From Candidatus Competibacteraceae bacterium (GTDB lineage: Bacteria > Pseudomonadota > Gammaproteobacteria > Competibacterales > Competibacteraceae), in NCBI GenBank assembly GCA_003989085.1, contig RXIV01000005.1, positions 62,001-126,000 on the forward strand: a stretch of DNA of 64,000 bases, given 5' to 3'. A program made the translations under genes and the position numbers. Under the pieces are notes generated by a model. That model was not told where the DNA came from, did not search any database, and worked only from the letters and a program-made list of their open reading frames with translations. Shown here in pieces: positions 18,309 to 27,388 of this stretch; the first letter of the stretch is position 1, and each line of letters begins with the position of its first letter.

Positions 18309-18758
18309 ATGGCTACCAAAGTAGCGACTCAATTTGAACCCAAGATCACCGCGTTTGTGTGCAACTGGTGTACGTATGCCGGCGCGGATCTGACCGGCAC
18401 CAGCCGCACCAAGTACCAGTCCAATGTCCGGGTCATTCGCCTGCCCTGCACCGGGCGGGTGGACTTCATGCTGATCCAGAAGGCGTTTGCACGCGGCTCC
18501 GACGGCATCATCGTTTCCGGCTGTCATCCCAACGATTGCCACTACACCAGCGGCAATTACCACGCCCGGCGGCGCTGGATGGTATTCACCGAGCTGATGA
18601 ATTTCATCGGTGCGGACATGCGGCGCATCACCTTCTCGTGGGTATCAGCGGCGGAAGGCGCGAAATGGGCCGCACTGGTGGACGAAGTGACCAACACGGT
18701 TCGCGAACTGGGGCCGTACACCGAATACCAGCGTCTAATCGATGCCGGCGTCGCCTGA
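18309..18758 (+). CDS. flxD: MvhD/FlxD-type [2Fe-2S] electron-transfer subunit
   Basis: 149 residues. The CNWCTYAGAD start (Cys18, Cys21) and later LPCTGR and GCHPNDCHY cysteines are the hallmark of the MvhD family, which links the NADH- or H2-oxidising module to HdrA through a [2Fe-2S] cluster. It directly follows hdrA (15 nt). The NADH-side genes that follow, rather than hydrogenase genes, make it FlxD-like. Confidence 0.88.
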   Translation: MATKVATQFEPKITAFVCNWCTYAGADLTGTSRTKYQSNVRVIRLPCTGRVDFMLIQKAFARGSDGIIVSGCHPNDCHYTSGNYHARRRWMVFTELMNFIGADMRRITFSWVSAAEGAKWAALVDEVTNTVRELGPYTEYQRLIDAGVA

Positions 18759-18781
18759 AAGCCTGCAAAAGGAGCCGCAAC

Positions 18782-19585
18782 GTGGAAGTCTTACGAAACA
18801 AAGCGCAAGACCTGCTTGCTCAAGGCCAGGCGCAGATCGTCATTGGTTATGAAGCCGGCACCGGCGGCATTCGCCGCCCCAGCTTCGCCCGCACCGCCGC
18901 GGATACCGCCCGGCTGGTGTGGGACGCCGACTGCATCAGCAATCTGGCCGGCTATCTGACCCGCCCGGAAATCAAGCGGATGGGTAAAACCGCCATCGTC
19001 GCCAATGCCTCGACGCTGCGCGCCCTGCTGCAATTGACCGCCGAGCGCCAGTTGGCGGAAGACGCGGTGCTGGCTCTGGCCGTGGCGGAGGACGGCACGG
19101 TCACCGAGCTGGCCACGGCCCAGGCGGTAACGGATCACGTCGCTGCCTTGCCCGATGCCCTGTCCGCCGCCGACCGGGAGCAGATGAACCTGTTGGCGAG
19201 CATGTCCCGCGAGGAACGCTGGGTGTACTGGGAAAAGGAATTGCAGCGCTGCATCAAGTGCTACGCCTGCCGCAGTTCCTGCCCGATGTGCTATTGCGGC
19301 ACCTGCACCATGGACTGCAATAAGCCGCAGTGGGTGCCGGTTCCCAGCCACGCGCTGGGCAATCTGGAATATCACACCGTGCGTGCCATGCATCTGGCGG
19401 GCCGCTGCGTGGAATGCGGCGAATGCGGGCGGGCCTGTCCGGTCGGGATTCCGATCCATCTGCTGACCTGTTTCGCGGAAGAAAGCGTCCACCAGCAATT
19501 CGGCCAGAAGGCCGGAGCCAGCGCCAAGCTGGACTACGCGCTGGGCACCTTCCGGCCCGATGACAAAGAATCCTTTATCCGCTAG
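18782..19585 (+). CDS. flxC: FlxC-like double [4Fe-4S] subunit
   Basis: 267 residues. About 150 residues without recognised motifs precede two ferredoxin-type motifs: CIKCYACRSSC, extended by CYCGTC, and CVECGECGRAC. The GTG at 18782 has AGGAG upstream and is preferred over a long in-frame extension that reads antisense-like sequence of flxD. Position between flxD and flxB matches the Flx gene order. Confidence 0.8.
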   Translation: MEVLRNKAQDLLAQGQAQIVIGYEAGTGGIRRPSFARTAADTARLVWDADCISNLAGYLTRPEIKRMGKTAIVANASTLRALLQLTAERQLAEDAVLALAVAEDGTVTELATAQAVTDHVAALPDALSAADREQMNLLASMSREERWVYWEKELQRCIKCYACRSSCPMCYCGTCTMDCNKPQWVPVPSHALGNLEYHTVRAMHLAGRCVECGECGRACPVGIPIHLLTCFAEESVHQQFGQKAGASAKLDYALGTFRPDDKESFIR

Positions 19586-19593
19586 GGGTCGCC

Positions 19594-20604
19594 ATGACAA
19601 CCATACTCAAGATTTCTGCAGAATCGCTGGAGGCGCTGTTTGCCGCGTTGGGCGACAGCGGTCGGCGCATCCTGGGGCCGACCGAAACCGATGGCCGGGT
19701 CGATCTGGGAGAAGTGCAAACCCCCGCGCAAGTCGCGGACGCTCATCTGCAACTGACGTTGAGCGCCAAGGAGGCGGTTTTCCCCCGGGTGGAACGCCTG
19801 CTGAGCTATAAAACCATGCCCGGCAAGGTGGAACTGAATGATGCCGAACCCGATATTCAGCCAACCGTGCTGTTCGGGCTGCGGCCGTGCGAGGCGTCGG
19901 GCTTTGGTTCGCTGGATTCGGTGTTCAACTGGGATTCTCGCGACAAGTTTTTCAACGCCCGCGTGGAACAGATGACGGTGGTCGGGCTGAGTTGCACCCA
20001 GGCTGACGACGCCTGCTTCTGCACCTCGGTCGGCGGCGGTCCCGGCTCCACCAAGGGGAGTGACCTGTTGCTCACGCCGCTGGCGGATGGCCACTATCTG
20101 GTGGAAATTCTTACCGCCAAGGGCGAGGAGATCCAGGCGTTGGCTCCGCATCTGTTCCAGCCGGCCGTCAACGAGGACAAGGAAGCTCTGCTGGCCAAGC
20201 TGGAACCGCACTTTGATCGCGAAGCCCTGACCGCCAAACTGCCGGGACTGTTCACCAGCGAACTGTGGGCGGAGCAAAGTCTGCGCTGCGTCGGCTGCGG
20301 CGCATGCGCCTTCGTCTGTCCGACCTGCGCCTGCTTCGACATCCAGGAAGAGGCCGATACCAAGGAAGGGCAACGCTTGCGCTGCTGGGATTCCTGCGGT
20401 CTGCGCCAATTCACCCTGCACGCTTCGGGACACAACCCGCGCAGCGCCCAGGCGGAGCGCTGGCGGCAGCGGATTTACCACAAGTTCAGCTATTTCCCGC
20501 AGCGCTTCGGCGAGGCCATGTGCGTCGGTTGCGGCAAATGTACGCGGGCCTGTCCGGTGGACATGAACCTGAAAGAACATTTAACCCAGGCGTGCGGGAC
20601 CTAG
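19594..20604 (+). CDS. flxB: FlxB-like [4Fe-4S] subunit (sulfhydrogenase beta/AsrA-like)
   Basis: 336 residues. The central region has the LRPCEASG segment and later two clusters (CVGCGACAFVC plus CACFD; CVGCGKCTRAC) as in NiFe sulfhydrogenase beta and anaerobic sulfite reductase A. It moves electrons from the FlxA flavin to the other FeS subunits. AGGGG precedes the ATG at 19594; flxA follows 2 nt after its stop. Confidence 0.85.
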   Translation: MTTILKISAESLEALFAALGDSGRRILGPTETDGRVDLGEVQTPAQVADAHLQLTLSAKEAVFPRVERLLSYKTMPGKVELNDAEPDIQPTVLFGLRPCEASGFGSLDSVFNWDSRDKFFNARVEQMTVVGLSCTQADDACFCTSVGGGPGSTKGSDLLLTPLADGHYLVEILTAKGEEIQALAPHLFQPAVNEDKEALLAKLEPHFDREALTAKLPGLFTSELWAEQSLRCVGCGACAFVCPTCACFDIQEEADTKEGQRLRCWDSCGLRQFTLHASGHNPRSAQAERWRQRIYHKFSYFPQRFGEAMCVGCGKCTRACPVDMNLKEHLTQACGT

Positions 20605-20606
20605 CG

Positions 20607-21446
20607 ATGGCCGAGCGAAACATTTATCTGCCGTACCTGATGCGGATCGCCAAGATCACCGATGAAGCGCCGGCGGTTAAAACCTTCCGGCTGGAATTTA
20701 TAAATCCCGAAGAGGCGGCCAATTTCGAGTTTCACACCGGCCAGTTCGGCATGTACACTGCCTTCGGCGAGGGCGAAAGCACCTTTTGCATCGCCTCCAG
20801 CCCGACCCGCAAGGGCTACATCGAATGCACCTTCCGGGCGGTCGGGCGGGTGACCAGCGCCCTGGCGACCAAGGAAGAAGGCGATGTCATCGGCTTTCGC
20901 GGCCCGTGCGGCAATCTGTTTCCGCTGGAGCAATGGCGTGGCCGGAACCTGTTGTTCATCGCGGGCGGCATCGCGCTGCCGCCGTTGCGTAGCGTGATCT
21001 GGAATTGCCTGGATCAGCGGGACTGGTTTGAAAAGATCACCGTGGTTTACGGCGCTCGCAGCGTGGCGGATCTGGTCTACAAACACGAGTTGCAGGACTG
21101 GGAAGCACGGCCCGATATCGATCTGGTGGTCACCGTAGACCCCGGCGGCGAAACCGCTGACTGGAAAGGCAAGGTAGGTTTTGTGCCCCATGTCGTCGAG
21201 CAACTCGCGCCGCCGAGCGAGAACACGGTGGCTATTGTCTGTGGCCCGCCCGTCATGATTCGCTTCACCTTGCCTTTGCTGGAAAAGCTGGGTTTTACCC
21301 CGGACTCGGTGTACACCACGCTGGAAAACCGGATGAAGTGCGGACATGGCAAATGCGGGCGCTGTAATACCGGCACCAGCTTTATCTGCAAGGACGGCCC
21401 GGTTTATACCCTCGCGCAACTGCGGGAACTGCCGGCGGAGTATTAG
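20607..21446 (+). CDS. flxA: FlxA-like FAD/NAD(P)-binding subunit
   Basis: 279 residues of ferredoxin-reductase type: FAD-binding barrel with IASSPTRKG, NAD(P)-binding GGIALPPLRS, and a C-terminal four-Cys motif (MKCGHGKCGRC) for a [2Fe-2S] cluster, as in AsrB, HydG and FlxA. It is the NADH entry point. The ATG at 20607 is 2 nt after flxB. Last gene of the operon; a large inverted repeat follows. Confidence 0.88.
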   Translation: MAERNIYLPYLMRIAKITDEAPAVKTFRLEFINPEEAANFEFHTGQFGMYTAFGEGESTFCIASSPTRKGYIECTFRAVGRVTSALATKEEGDVIGFRGPCGNLFPLEQWRGRNLLFIAGGIALPPLRSVIWNCLDQRDWFEKITVVYGARSVADLVYKHELQDWEARPDIDLVVTVDPGGETADWKGKVGFVPHVVEQLAPPSENTVAIVCGPPVMIRFTLPLLEKLGFTPDSVYTTLENRMKCGHGKCGRCNTGTSFICKDGPVYTLAQLRELPAEY

Positions 21447-21463
21447 AAACTATCAGAAGCCCT

Positions 21464-21525
21464 CATCTGCGTCATCTGCGGATGACCTGATTGATAACGC
21501 TATAGATCCACAGATGACGCAGATG
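21464..21525. repeat. 20-bp inverted repeat between convergent operons
   Basis: The arms at 21464-21483 and 21506-21525 pair at 19 of 20 positions around a 22-nt loop. It lies between the ends of flxA (plus) and kdpE (minus), so it could terminate both. The core contains repeated ATCTGCG/CAGATGA words that look like a dispersed intergenic repeat family rather than a simple terminator; there is no T run. Confidence 0.6.
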
Positions 21526-21567
21526 AACACAGATAACTCCTCACCCCTCGCTGATTTTCAGCAGACT

Positions 21568-22269
21568 TCAACTCGGGCAGAACCGGTAGCCAATACCGGT
21601 TTCGGTGAGGAAGTGGCGGGGCCGCGCTGGATCGGCTTCCAGCTTCTGGCGTAGATGGCCCATATAAATGCGCAGATAGTGGCCGCGTTCCACATAGGCC
21701 GGCCCCCATACATCCCGCAGCAGTTGGCGGTGGGTCAGCACCTTGCCGGCTTGGGTAATCAGCGTCGTCAACAACCGGAATTCAATCGGCGTGACATGGA
21801 TCGGCTGATGGCTACGAAGCACCTGCCGATGCTCTAAATCCACGCTCACTTCGCCAAATGCGATGAGCGCAGCCCCGGATGGCTCACGCACTTGCCGCCG
21901 GCGTACTGCCCGCACCCGCGCCAGTAATTCCGCGACTCCGAACGGTTTAATCAGGTAATCGTCGGCTCCGGCGTCCAGCGCCTCCACTTTGTCGTACTCC
22001 TCAACCCGGGCTGACAGCACCAGCACTGGCATCTTGCTCCAGGTTCGTAGATCACGGATGAAGATAACGCCGTCGCCGTCCGGCAGACCGAGATCGAGAA
22101 TCACTAGATCCGGTTTGCGGGTGCCGGCCTCCAGCAATCCACGCCGCACGGTATCGGCTTCATAAACCCGATAACCCTCTCCCTCCAGTGCGGTGCGAAC
22201 GAAACGGCGGATCGGCGGTTCGTCCTCAACGATCAGCGCAGTCAATGGCGCTTCCGGCATAACGTTCAT
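21568..22269 (-). CDS. kdpE: Response regulator KdpE
   Basis: 233 residues: receiver domain with acidic pocket (Glu-Asp-Glu near residue 16) and phosphoacceptor Asp near residue 57 (LVILDLGLPDGDG), conserved Lys in LIKPFG, then an OmpR-type winged helix. It activates kdp transcription under K+ limitation. It starts just after kdpD; an internal ATG at 22260 is an alternative start. Confidence 0.95.
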   Translation of the reverse strand: MNVMPEAPLTALIVEDEPPIRRFVRTALEGEGYRVYEADTVRRGLLEAGTRKPDLVILDLGLPDGDGVIFIRDLRTWSKMPVLVLSARVEEYDKVEALDAGADDYLIKPFGVAELLARVRAVRRRQVREPSGAALIAFGEVSVDLEHRQVLRSHQPIHVTPIEFRLLTTLITQAGKVLTHRQLLRDVWGPAYVERGHYLRIYMGHLRQKLEADPARPRHFLTETGIGYRFCPS

Positions 22270-22272
22270 GGG

Positions 22273-24975
22273 TTAAGAGTCTCCCTCTTCCGCCTCCAGC
22301 GATGGCGGTGTTTCCAGCGGCAGAGTAAATGAAAACACAGCACCGCCGGCCCGGTTGGCGGCTTGAATTTGTCCGCCGTGGGCTTCGATGATCGCCCGGC
22401 AGATCGACAGACCCAAACCGACCCCCGGCGCAGTCGATTCATCGTGGCCTCGGGTAAATTTTTCAAACAAATGCTGTTCGTAACCGGTTGGCAAGCCTGG
22501 TCCTTCGTCCCAAACCTCAACCGTCAACCAGTCAGTGTTCACCATCGCATTGACCCCAATAGCAGCGCCGGCTGGGGCGTATTTGGCAGCGTTTTCCAGC
22601 AGATTGACCAGCACCCGTTCGATTAGCACTGCATCACAGTTCACCAGCGGTAGATCCGGATCGATCGCCAACCGCAGTGGATGAGCACGTAAGGGTTGCT
22701 CCAGCAAGCGCGTCGCTGAGCCAACCAGCTCCTCCATCGATTGCCAATCCTTGCGCAGCCGCATTCCTCCCGCCTGCAATTTGGCCATATCCAGCAGATT
22801 ATTGACCAGTAGCGCCATACGCACCGCCTGCTGATGAATTGCCGTCAGGGGCTCCTGATAGGGCGATTGTTCGGCAGTCAGTTCCAGCGTCAGAGTTTCC
22901 GCCAAGCCAATCAGCGCGGTCAGTGGGGTGCGCAGATCGTGGGACAATGCGGATAGCAGCGAATTGCGCATTCGCTCGGATTCCATTTTCACCAGCGTAT
23001 CACGGGCCACCGCGACAAAATGCACCCGCTCCAGTGCAATCGCAATCAGTGCGGCGAACGTATCCAGCAATCGACGTTGCTCCGGAATCAGCAGTCGGCG
23101 GCGCTGTTCTGACGCGATCACCAACACGCCGCGTGTTCGCAACGGCGCTTTGAGCGGCAGGTATAACAACGCAGCGGCGGGCAGCGTGTCGGTGCCGAAG
23201 CCGGCCGGAGCATTACGGTCAAAACACCATTGGGCAATCGCCAAATCAACTTTTGGCCAACCAGGACGGATCGGGGGTTGCTGCAACCGGTCATGCTCAT
23301 CGGGCAACAGCAATCGAGTCTTGGCCCGGAAGCTGGCTTCGACGCAACGCCCGCTAATCTCGATCACTTGATCCTCGGTGAGTGCGCCAGACAGTTCACG
23401 AGCCATTTCATAAAGATGACGGGCGCGTTCCTCGCGGGCGCTCGCTACCCCGGCCTGATAGCGAAACCGGGCAGTCAATTGCCCGACGACCAGACTCACG
23501 ATCAGCATCACCGAGAAAGTCAGCAGGTAATGCCAATCATCGACGGCGAAGGAAAAACGCGGAGGCACGAAGAAAAAATTGAACGCCGCCACGCTGACTA
23601 TTGCAGCCAGCACTGCCGGACCGCGCCCATACCACACGGCGGTTCCCACCACGCCTAGCAAGAGCAGCATGATGATGTTGGTCAGATCAAGAAGGGGATA
23701 GAGCGGCATGGTCGCCAACGTACAGCCCAGGCAGATCAATAATGCTGCGCCGTAGCGTTGTGGCGGACGCGACAAATAAACCCGATCTTCGTCTCCGGCT
23801 TCGATCATTGATCTAAGCGAACGATGGGGCGCGTCCTCTCGCGCTATCGCCAACAAATCAAGATCGGGGGCCAATCGGGCGAGCCGATCAGCCAGCGACA
23901 GCCACGGCCATCGCCACCGCCAGCGGCGTAGTCGGCGATGGCCGACCACCAACCGGCCTAGGCCAAGCCGCCGGGCGTATTCAATCATCGCTAGCGCGAT
24001 GTTATCAGCGGCCATGGTCGCGGTACGGGCGCCCAGGTCCTGAGCCAGTTTGAGAGTAGTCAGGATCGCCCGGCGCTGGCGCTCTGGCAGTCGTTGCAGT
24101 ATCGGGGTTTCCACATACAGGGCATGCCACTCGCAATCCAGCTTGCTGGCCAGCCGGCTGACGGATCGCACCAGCGCATCGGCGTCCGGCTCGGGGCCGA
24201 CGCCGACCAGCAGCGCGTCACGGACCGGTGGCGGGATTCCCCCATCCTGACGCCGGTAGCTCTGCATTTCATCGTCCACCCGGTCGGCAGTGCGGCGCAG
24301 CGCCAGTTCGCGCAGTGCGATCAAATTGCCTTTGCGGAAAAAGTTCTGAATGGCGCGTTCAGCCTGATCGGGCAGATAAACCTTGCCTTCCCTGAGTCGC
24401 TGCAACAGTTCATCGGGCGGCAGATCGACCAGCACCACTTCATCAGCCTGATCGAATACCCGGTCAGCCACCGTCTCCCAGACCCGAATGCCAGTGATGC
24501 CGCCGACGATGTCGTTGAGGCTCTCCAGATGTTGGACGTTGATCGTGGTGAAAACGTCGATACCGGCATCGAGCAATTCCTCGACATCCTGCCAGCGCTT
24601 GGGATGCCGGCAACCGGGCGCATTGCTGTGGGCCAGTTCGTCGACCAGGATCAGCGCGGGCCGCCTTGCCAGTGCACCATCAAGATCGAACTCCCTCAGC
24701 ACCCGATCCCGGTGCGAAACTTCCCGGAGCGGCAGAATTTCGAGGCCTTCCAACAATCCGGCGGTGTCCTGGCGACCGTGGGTTTCAACGATGCCCACCA
24801 CCACATCCAAACCCTGTTCACGCCACTGGCGGGCAGCCAACAGCATGGCGTAGGTTTTGCCCACACCCGCCGATGCGCCGAAAAAGATCTTCAGCTTGCC
24901 CCGCCGCGCCCGCGCCTCTGCCTCCCTGATACGGTTCAACAGCTGGTCCGGGTCAGGACGAATCTCAGCGACCAT
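22273..24975 (-). CDS. kdpD: Osmosensitive K+ channel histidine kinase KdpD
   Basis: 900 residues, normal size. N-terminal KdpD domain with P-loop (GASAGVGKT, about residues 33-41), USP-like domain, four closely spaced membrane helices (about 400-490), GAF-like region, then HisKA with His near residue 678 (SHDLRTPLT) and HATPase with DEGPGLP. The ATG at 24975 follows an AAGGA; a TTG one codon earlier is disregarded. It senses low K+ and phosphorylates KdpE. Confidence 0.95.
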   Translation of the reverse strand: MVAEIRPDPDQLLNRIREAEARARRGKLKIFFGASAGVGKTYAMLLAARQWREQGLDVVVGIVETHGRQDTAGLLEGLEILPLREVSHRDRVLREFDLDGALARRPALILVDELAHSNAPGCRHPKRWQDVEELLDAGIDVFTTINVQHLESLNDIVGGITGIRVWETVADRVFDQADEVVLVDLPPDELLQRLREGKVYLPDQAERAIQNFFRKGNLIALRELALRRTADRVDDEMQSYRRQDGGIPPPVRDALLVGVGPEPDADALVRSVSRLASKLDCEWHALYVETPILQRLPERQRRAILTTLKLAQDLGARTATMAADNIALAMIEYARRLGLGRLVVGHRRLRRWRWRWPWLSLADRLARLAPDLDLLAIAREDAPHRSLRSMIEAGDEDRVYLSRPPQRYGAALLICLGCTLATMPLYPLLDLTNIIMLLLLGVVGTAVWYGRGPAVLAAIVSVAAFNFFFVPPRFSFAVDDWHYLLTFSVMLIVSLVVGQLTARFRYQAGVASAREERARHLYEMARELSGALTEDQVIEISGRCVEASFRAKTRLLLPDEHDRLQQPPIRPGWPKVDLAIAQWCFDRNAPAGFGTDTLPAAALLYLPLKAPLRTRGVLVIASEQRRRLLIPEQRRLLDTFAALIAIALERVHFVAVARDTLVKMESERMRNSLLSALSHDLRTPLTALIGLAETLTLELTAEQSPYQEPLTAIHQQAVRMALLVNNLLDMAKLQAGGMRLRKDWQSMEELVGSATRLLEQPLRAHPLRLAIDPDLPLVNCDAVLIERVLVNLLENAAKYAPAGAAIGVNAMVNTDWLTVEVWDEGPGLPTGYEQHLFEKFTRGHDESTAPGVGLGLSICRAIIEAHGGQIQAANRAGGAVFSFTLPLETPPSLEAEEGDS

Positions 24976-25086
24976 CAATATTTTCCTTGCATAAATGGTC
25001 AGTTATCGCTTTAACCAGCCGGGAACAGGCATCCTGCCCACATGCGGTTCGCCAGCTGGCAATTTGGGCAGGATGCTCCATTGACT

Positions 25087-26733
25087 TCACGGCTTTCGGC
25101 GCGGCTTCCACCAGATTCTTAACAGCACCTTAGACCGGTCCCACCAGGTCAGCCGCTCGTTCGCCAAGGCCTCAAGAAAATCTGAAAGCACCTTGGCATT
25201 AGCGACGGCATAGTTGACCAGCAGAATGCTGGGAATCAGCACCAACGTAAAAATCAGCAGCTTGACCGAAACTGGATTACTGGTTTCATCAAAGATATTC
25301 ATACCTAGGAACCCGGTCGAAACAGTGGCGATCAGTCCCAACGTAGTCACCACGGTCAGCCGCACTACCGTATTCGCCTGCCGCCGTAAACTGTCGCTAT
25401 CCAGATATTGATTCATTTCCTTCACCTCCGCACTGACATCCTGGTAAATCCGATCTGTGTCGAGATGGTGGGTCAACATCCGAAACAAGTCCCGGACTTG
25501 CGCCTGATTAGAGACTTCATGAAACCAATAGCGGTGAGTGAAACGCAGGAAGGTTTCCATGACTCGACGAATTTCCCGTTTGAAGTCTTTGACCGAATCT
25601 ACGTCGCGGATATCAAGCTGACTGATCGCCGCCGCTAACCATTCCGAGAACAGCATCAAAGTGGCTTTGTGGAAATGAGCGATCAGATTGACTAGGAAAT
25701 ACTGGTGGCGAAATTGACCAAGCAAGCCGGCGTCCGGGTCTGTAAAGAAGCGTTCACTGGCTTTGCCTACCATGACAAAGGCATGACCGCAACACAAGTA
25801 GCGGCTGCTGAATGTCGGACTAAGCGGATCCCAGAATTTGTCGTAGCAATATTTCTGCTCAAATTCAGCCAGTTCTCGCTCAGAGTAGGGTAGGGTATCA
25901 GAAGAACCCGGCTTAGTATTGAGCGCCAGTCGGGCAAAATCACCACGGGTCAGGACATGCGGATCATCGAAGCTGAGATAAGCCAACAGCGGCATTCGGT
26001 GATATTCAACCTGCCGGTACAACATGACACCTTCATGATCGGAATGGTACAGCGCCAACGGACGCAACAGATATTCCCAATGGGCGGCGATATTTGGAGA
26101 ATGGTGCTGAGCGACAAACGGAAGATACTGATGCCGATCCTGGTAGTCGGATACAGCTAATGTCTCACCTGCCGCCGATAGCCATTCTACTTGGCGTGGA
26201 CATTGCCCACCTTGGCCATTAGCCTCCCAGAATGCTGGATAAGCCCGGCCCAGTTTGAATAATGATTCCTGAGCCAGCAGTAGCGGTAGATCATTGGTAA
26301 AGAATTCCACCGCTAGGATAATGATGTCGATGTCGTAAAAAAAGTAGAGATCAATATGAGCGACTTTAAATACCACTGGCGGTGTTTGATCGTCAAAAAT
26401 CACGCGCATTTGATCAATGCCCCGACGACGGAAAACCCGAATCGGTGATTGGCCGTAGCTGGATAAACCTTCGCCATACAGGAAGCGCTGGACATACGGC
26501 AGAAAGGTGACAAATTCCTTGTAGTGCCGTTCCTGAAAATCGGCAGGATCGCCAAACTCATCGACCACTTCCTGCCAAGGACATTGCTCGCCTAATGCCT
26601 TCAGCGGCTCCCAGTATTTGGAGATATGCGCGCCTTCTGCCTGATTAGAGATCGCCCGCAGCGGCCAGAGCAAAATTTGGCGAAAATGCCGGACTATGGG
26701 TACTGAACTAACGAATTGGATCGGATCATTCAC
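25087..26733 (-). CDS. CorA-like membrane protein embedded in the kdp operon
   Basis: About 548 residues. The C-terminus has two membrane helices; the first ends with GFLGMNIF, which contains the GMN filter motif of CorA-type channels, followed by a short acidic loop and the second helix. A long helical region precedes them, as in CorA, but the N-terminal 350 residues are not like known CorA domains. Start: GTG at 26733 has AAGGAT about 10 nt upstream; a GTG at 26784, 2 nt after the kdpC stop, is possible. It lies between kdpC and kdpD on the same strand, an unusual position that suggests a link to K+ or cation homeostasis. Confidence 0.75.
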   Translation of the reverse strand: MNDPIQFVSSVPIVRHFRQILLWPLRAISNQAEGAHISKYWEPLKALGEQCPWQEVVDEFGDPADFQERHYKEFVTFLPYVQRFLYGEGLSSYGQSPIRVFRRRGIDQMRVIFDDQTPPVVFKVAHIDLYFFYDIDIIILAVEFFTNDLPLLLAQESLFKLGRAYPAFWEANGQGGQCPRQVEWLSAAGETLAVSDYQDRHQYLPFVAQHHSPNIAAHWEYLLRPLALYHSDHEGVMLYRQVEYHRMPLLAYLSFDDPHVLTRGDFARLALNTKPGSSDTLPYSERELAEFEQKYCYDKFWDPLSPTFSSRYLCCGHAFVMVGKASERFFTDPDAGLLGQFRHQYFLVNLIAHFHKATLMLFSEWLAAAISQLDIRDVDSVKDFKREIRRVMETFLRFTHRYWFHEVSNQAQVRDLFRMLTHHLDTDRIYQDVSAEVKEMNQYLDSDSLRRQANTVVRLTVVTTLGLIATVSTGFLGMNIFDETSNPVSVKLLIFTLVLIPSILLVNYAVANAKVLSDFLEALANERLTWWDRSKVLLRIWWKPRRKP

Positions 26734-26786
26734 TGGGTTGCTATCCTTATTTTTCTGTACTTGCAGAGGATACACCCCATTCACGG

Positions 26787-27368
26787 TTACGGCTTGGACT
26801 GTAAATTATCCAGCGCCAAATTGAGTTCAAGCACATTAACCCGGGGTTCGCCGAATACGCCCCACTGGCGACCCTCGGTCTGTTGCACGACCAAGGTTTG
26901 CACCACATCGAGAGGCAATCCGCGTACTCGCGCCACTCGCGCCGCCTGATAGTTAGCAGCAGCCGGGCTAATCTGTGGATCCAGACCGCTGGCAGAAGCC
27001 GTAACCAGATCGACTGGAACCTGAGCGGTATTGCCTGAATCAGCTTCACGCAAGGTTTTGACACGCACCGCCACCGCTTCCTGCAAGGCCGGATTCAGCG
27101 GACCGAGATTGGAGCCGCCAGACGCAGCGGCATTGTAGGGCTGCGGCGAGGTAGCCGACGGTCGGCCCCAAAAGTATTTTGGATCAGTGAAATTCTGACC
27201 AATCAACCGGGAGCCAACCGGTTTGCCGTCGCGGAGAATAAGGCTGCCAGCGGCCTGAGCTGGGAATAGCGCTTGACTAATTCCAGTCACCAGCAACGGA
27301 TAAATCAGACCGGTGATGACCGATAGCAGTACAAATAATGTTAACGCCGGGCGAAATAAGGTCTTCAT
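26787..27368 (-). CDS. kdpC: K+-transporting ATPase subunit C
   Basis: 193 residues. One N-terminal membrane helix (about 8-30) followed by a periplasmic domain with the conserved [15 protein letters not shown] region, the Gly-Ser-Asn segment and the Asp-x-Leu-Val-Thr-Ala-Ser-Ala-Ser-Gly-Leu-Asp-Pro signature. It stabilises the KdpFABC complex. The ATG at 27368 has GGAG about 10 nt upstream; a longer in-frame start would overlap kdpB needlessly. Confidence 0.95.
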   Translation of the reverse strand: MKTLFRPALTLFVLLSVITGLIYPLLVTGISQALFPAQAAGSLILRDGKPVGSRLIGQNFTDPKYFWGRPSATSPQPYNAAASGGSNLGPLNPALQEAVAVRVKTLREADSGNTAQVPVDLVTASASGLDPQISPAAANYQAARVARVRGLPLDVVQTLVVQQTEGRQWGVFGEPRVNVLELNLALDNLQSKP

Positions 27369-27388
27369 GGTTATTCTTCTCCAAGTCA

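Noticed and set aside
17097-18563. Very long minus-strand open frame (488 codons) opposite hdrA and flxD
   Set aside because: It is antisense to strongly supported Fe-S protein genes; its translation is rich in Gly/Ala/His/Arg without domains, as expected from high GC third positions.
20265-20606. Longer start for flxA
   Set aside because: The extension overlaps flxB in another frame; the ATG at 20607 fits the family N-terminus and the gene spacing.
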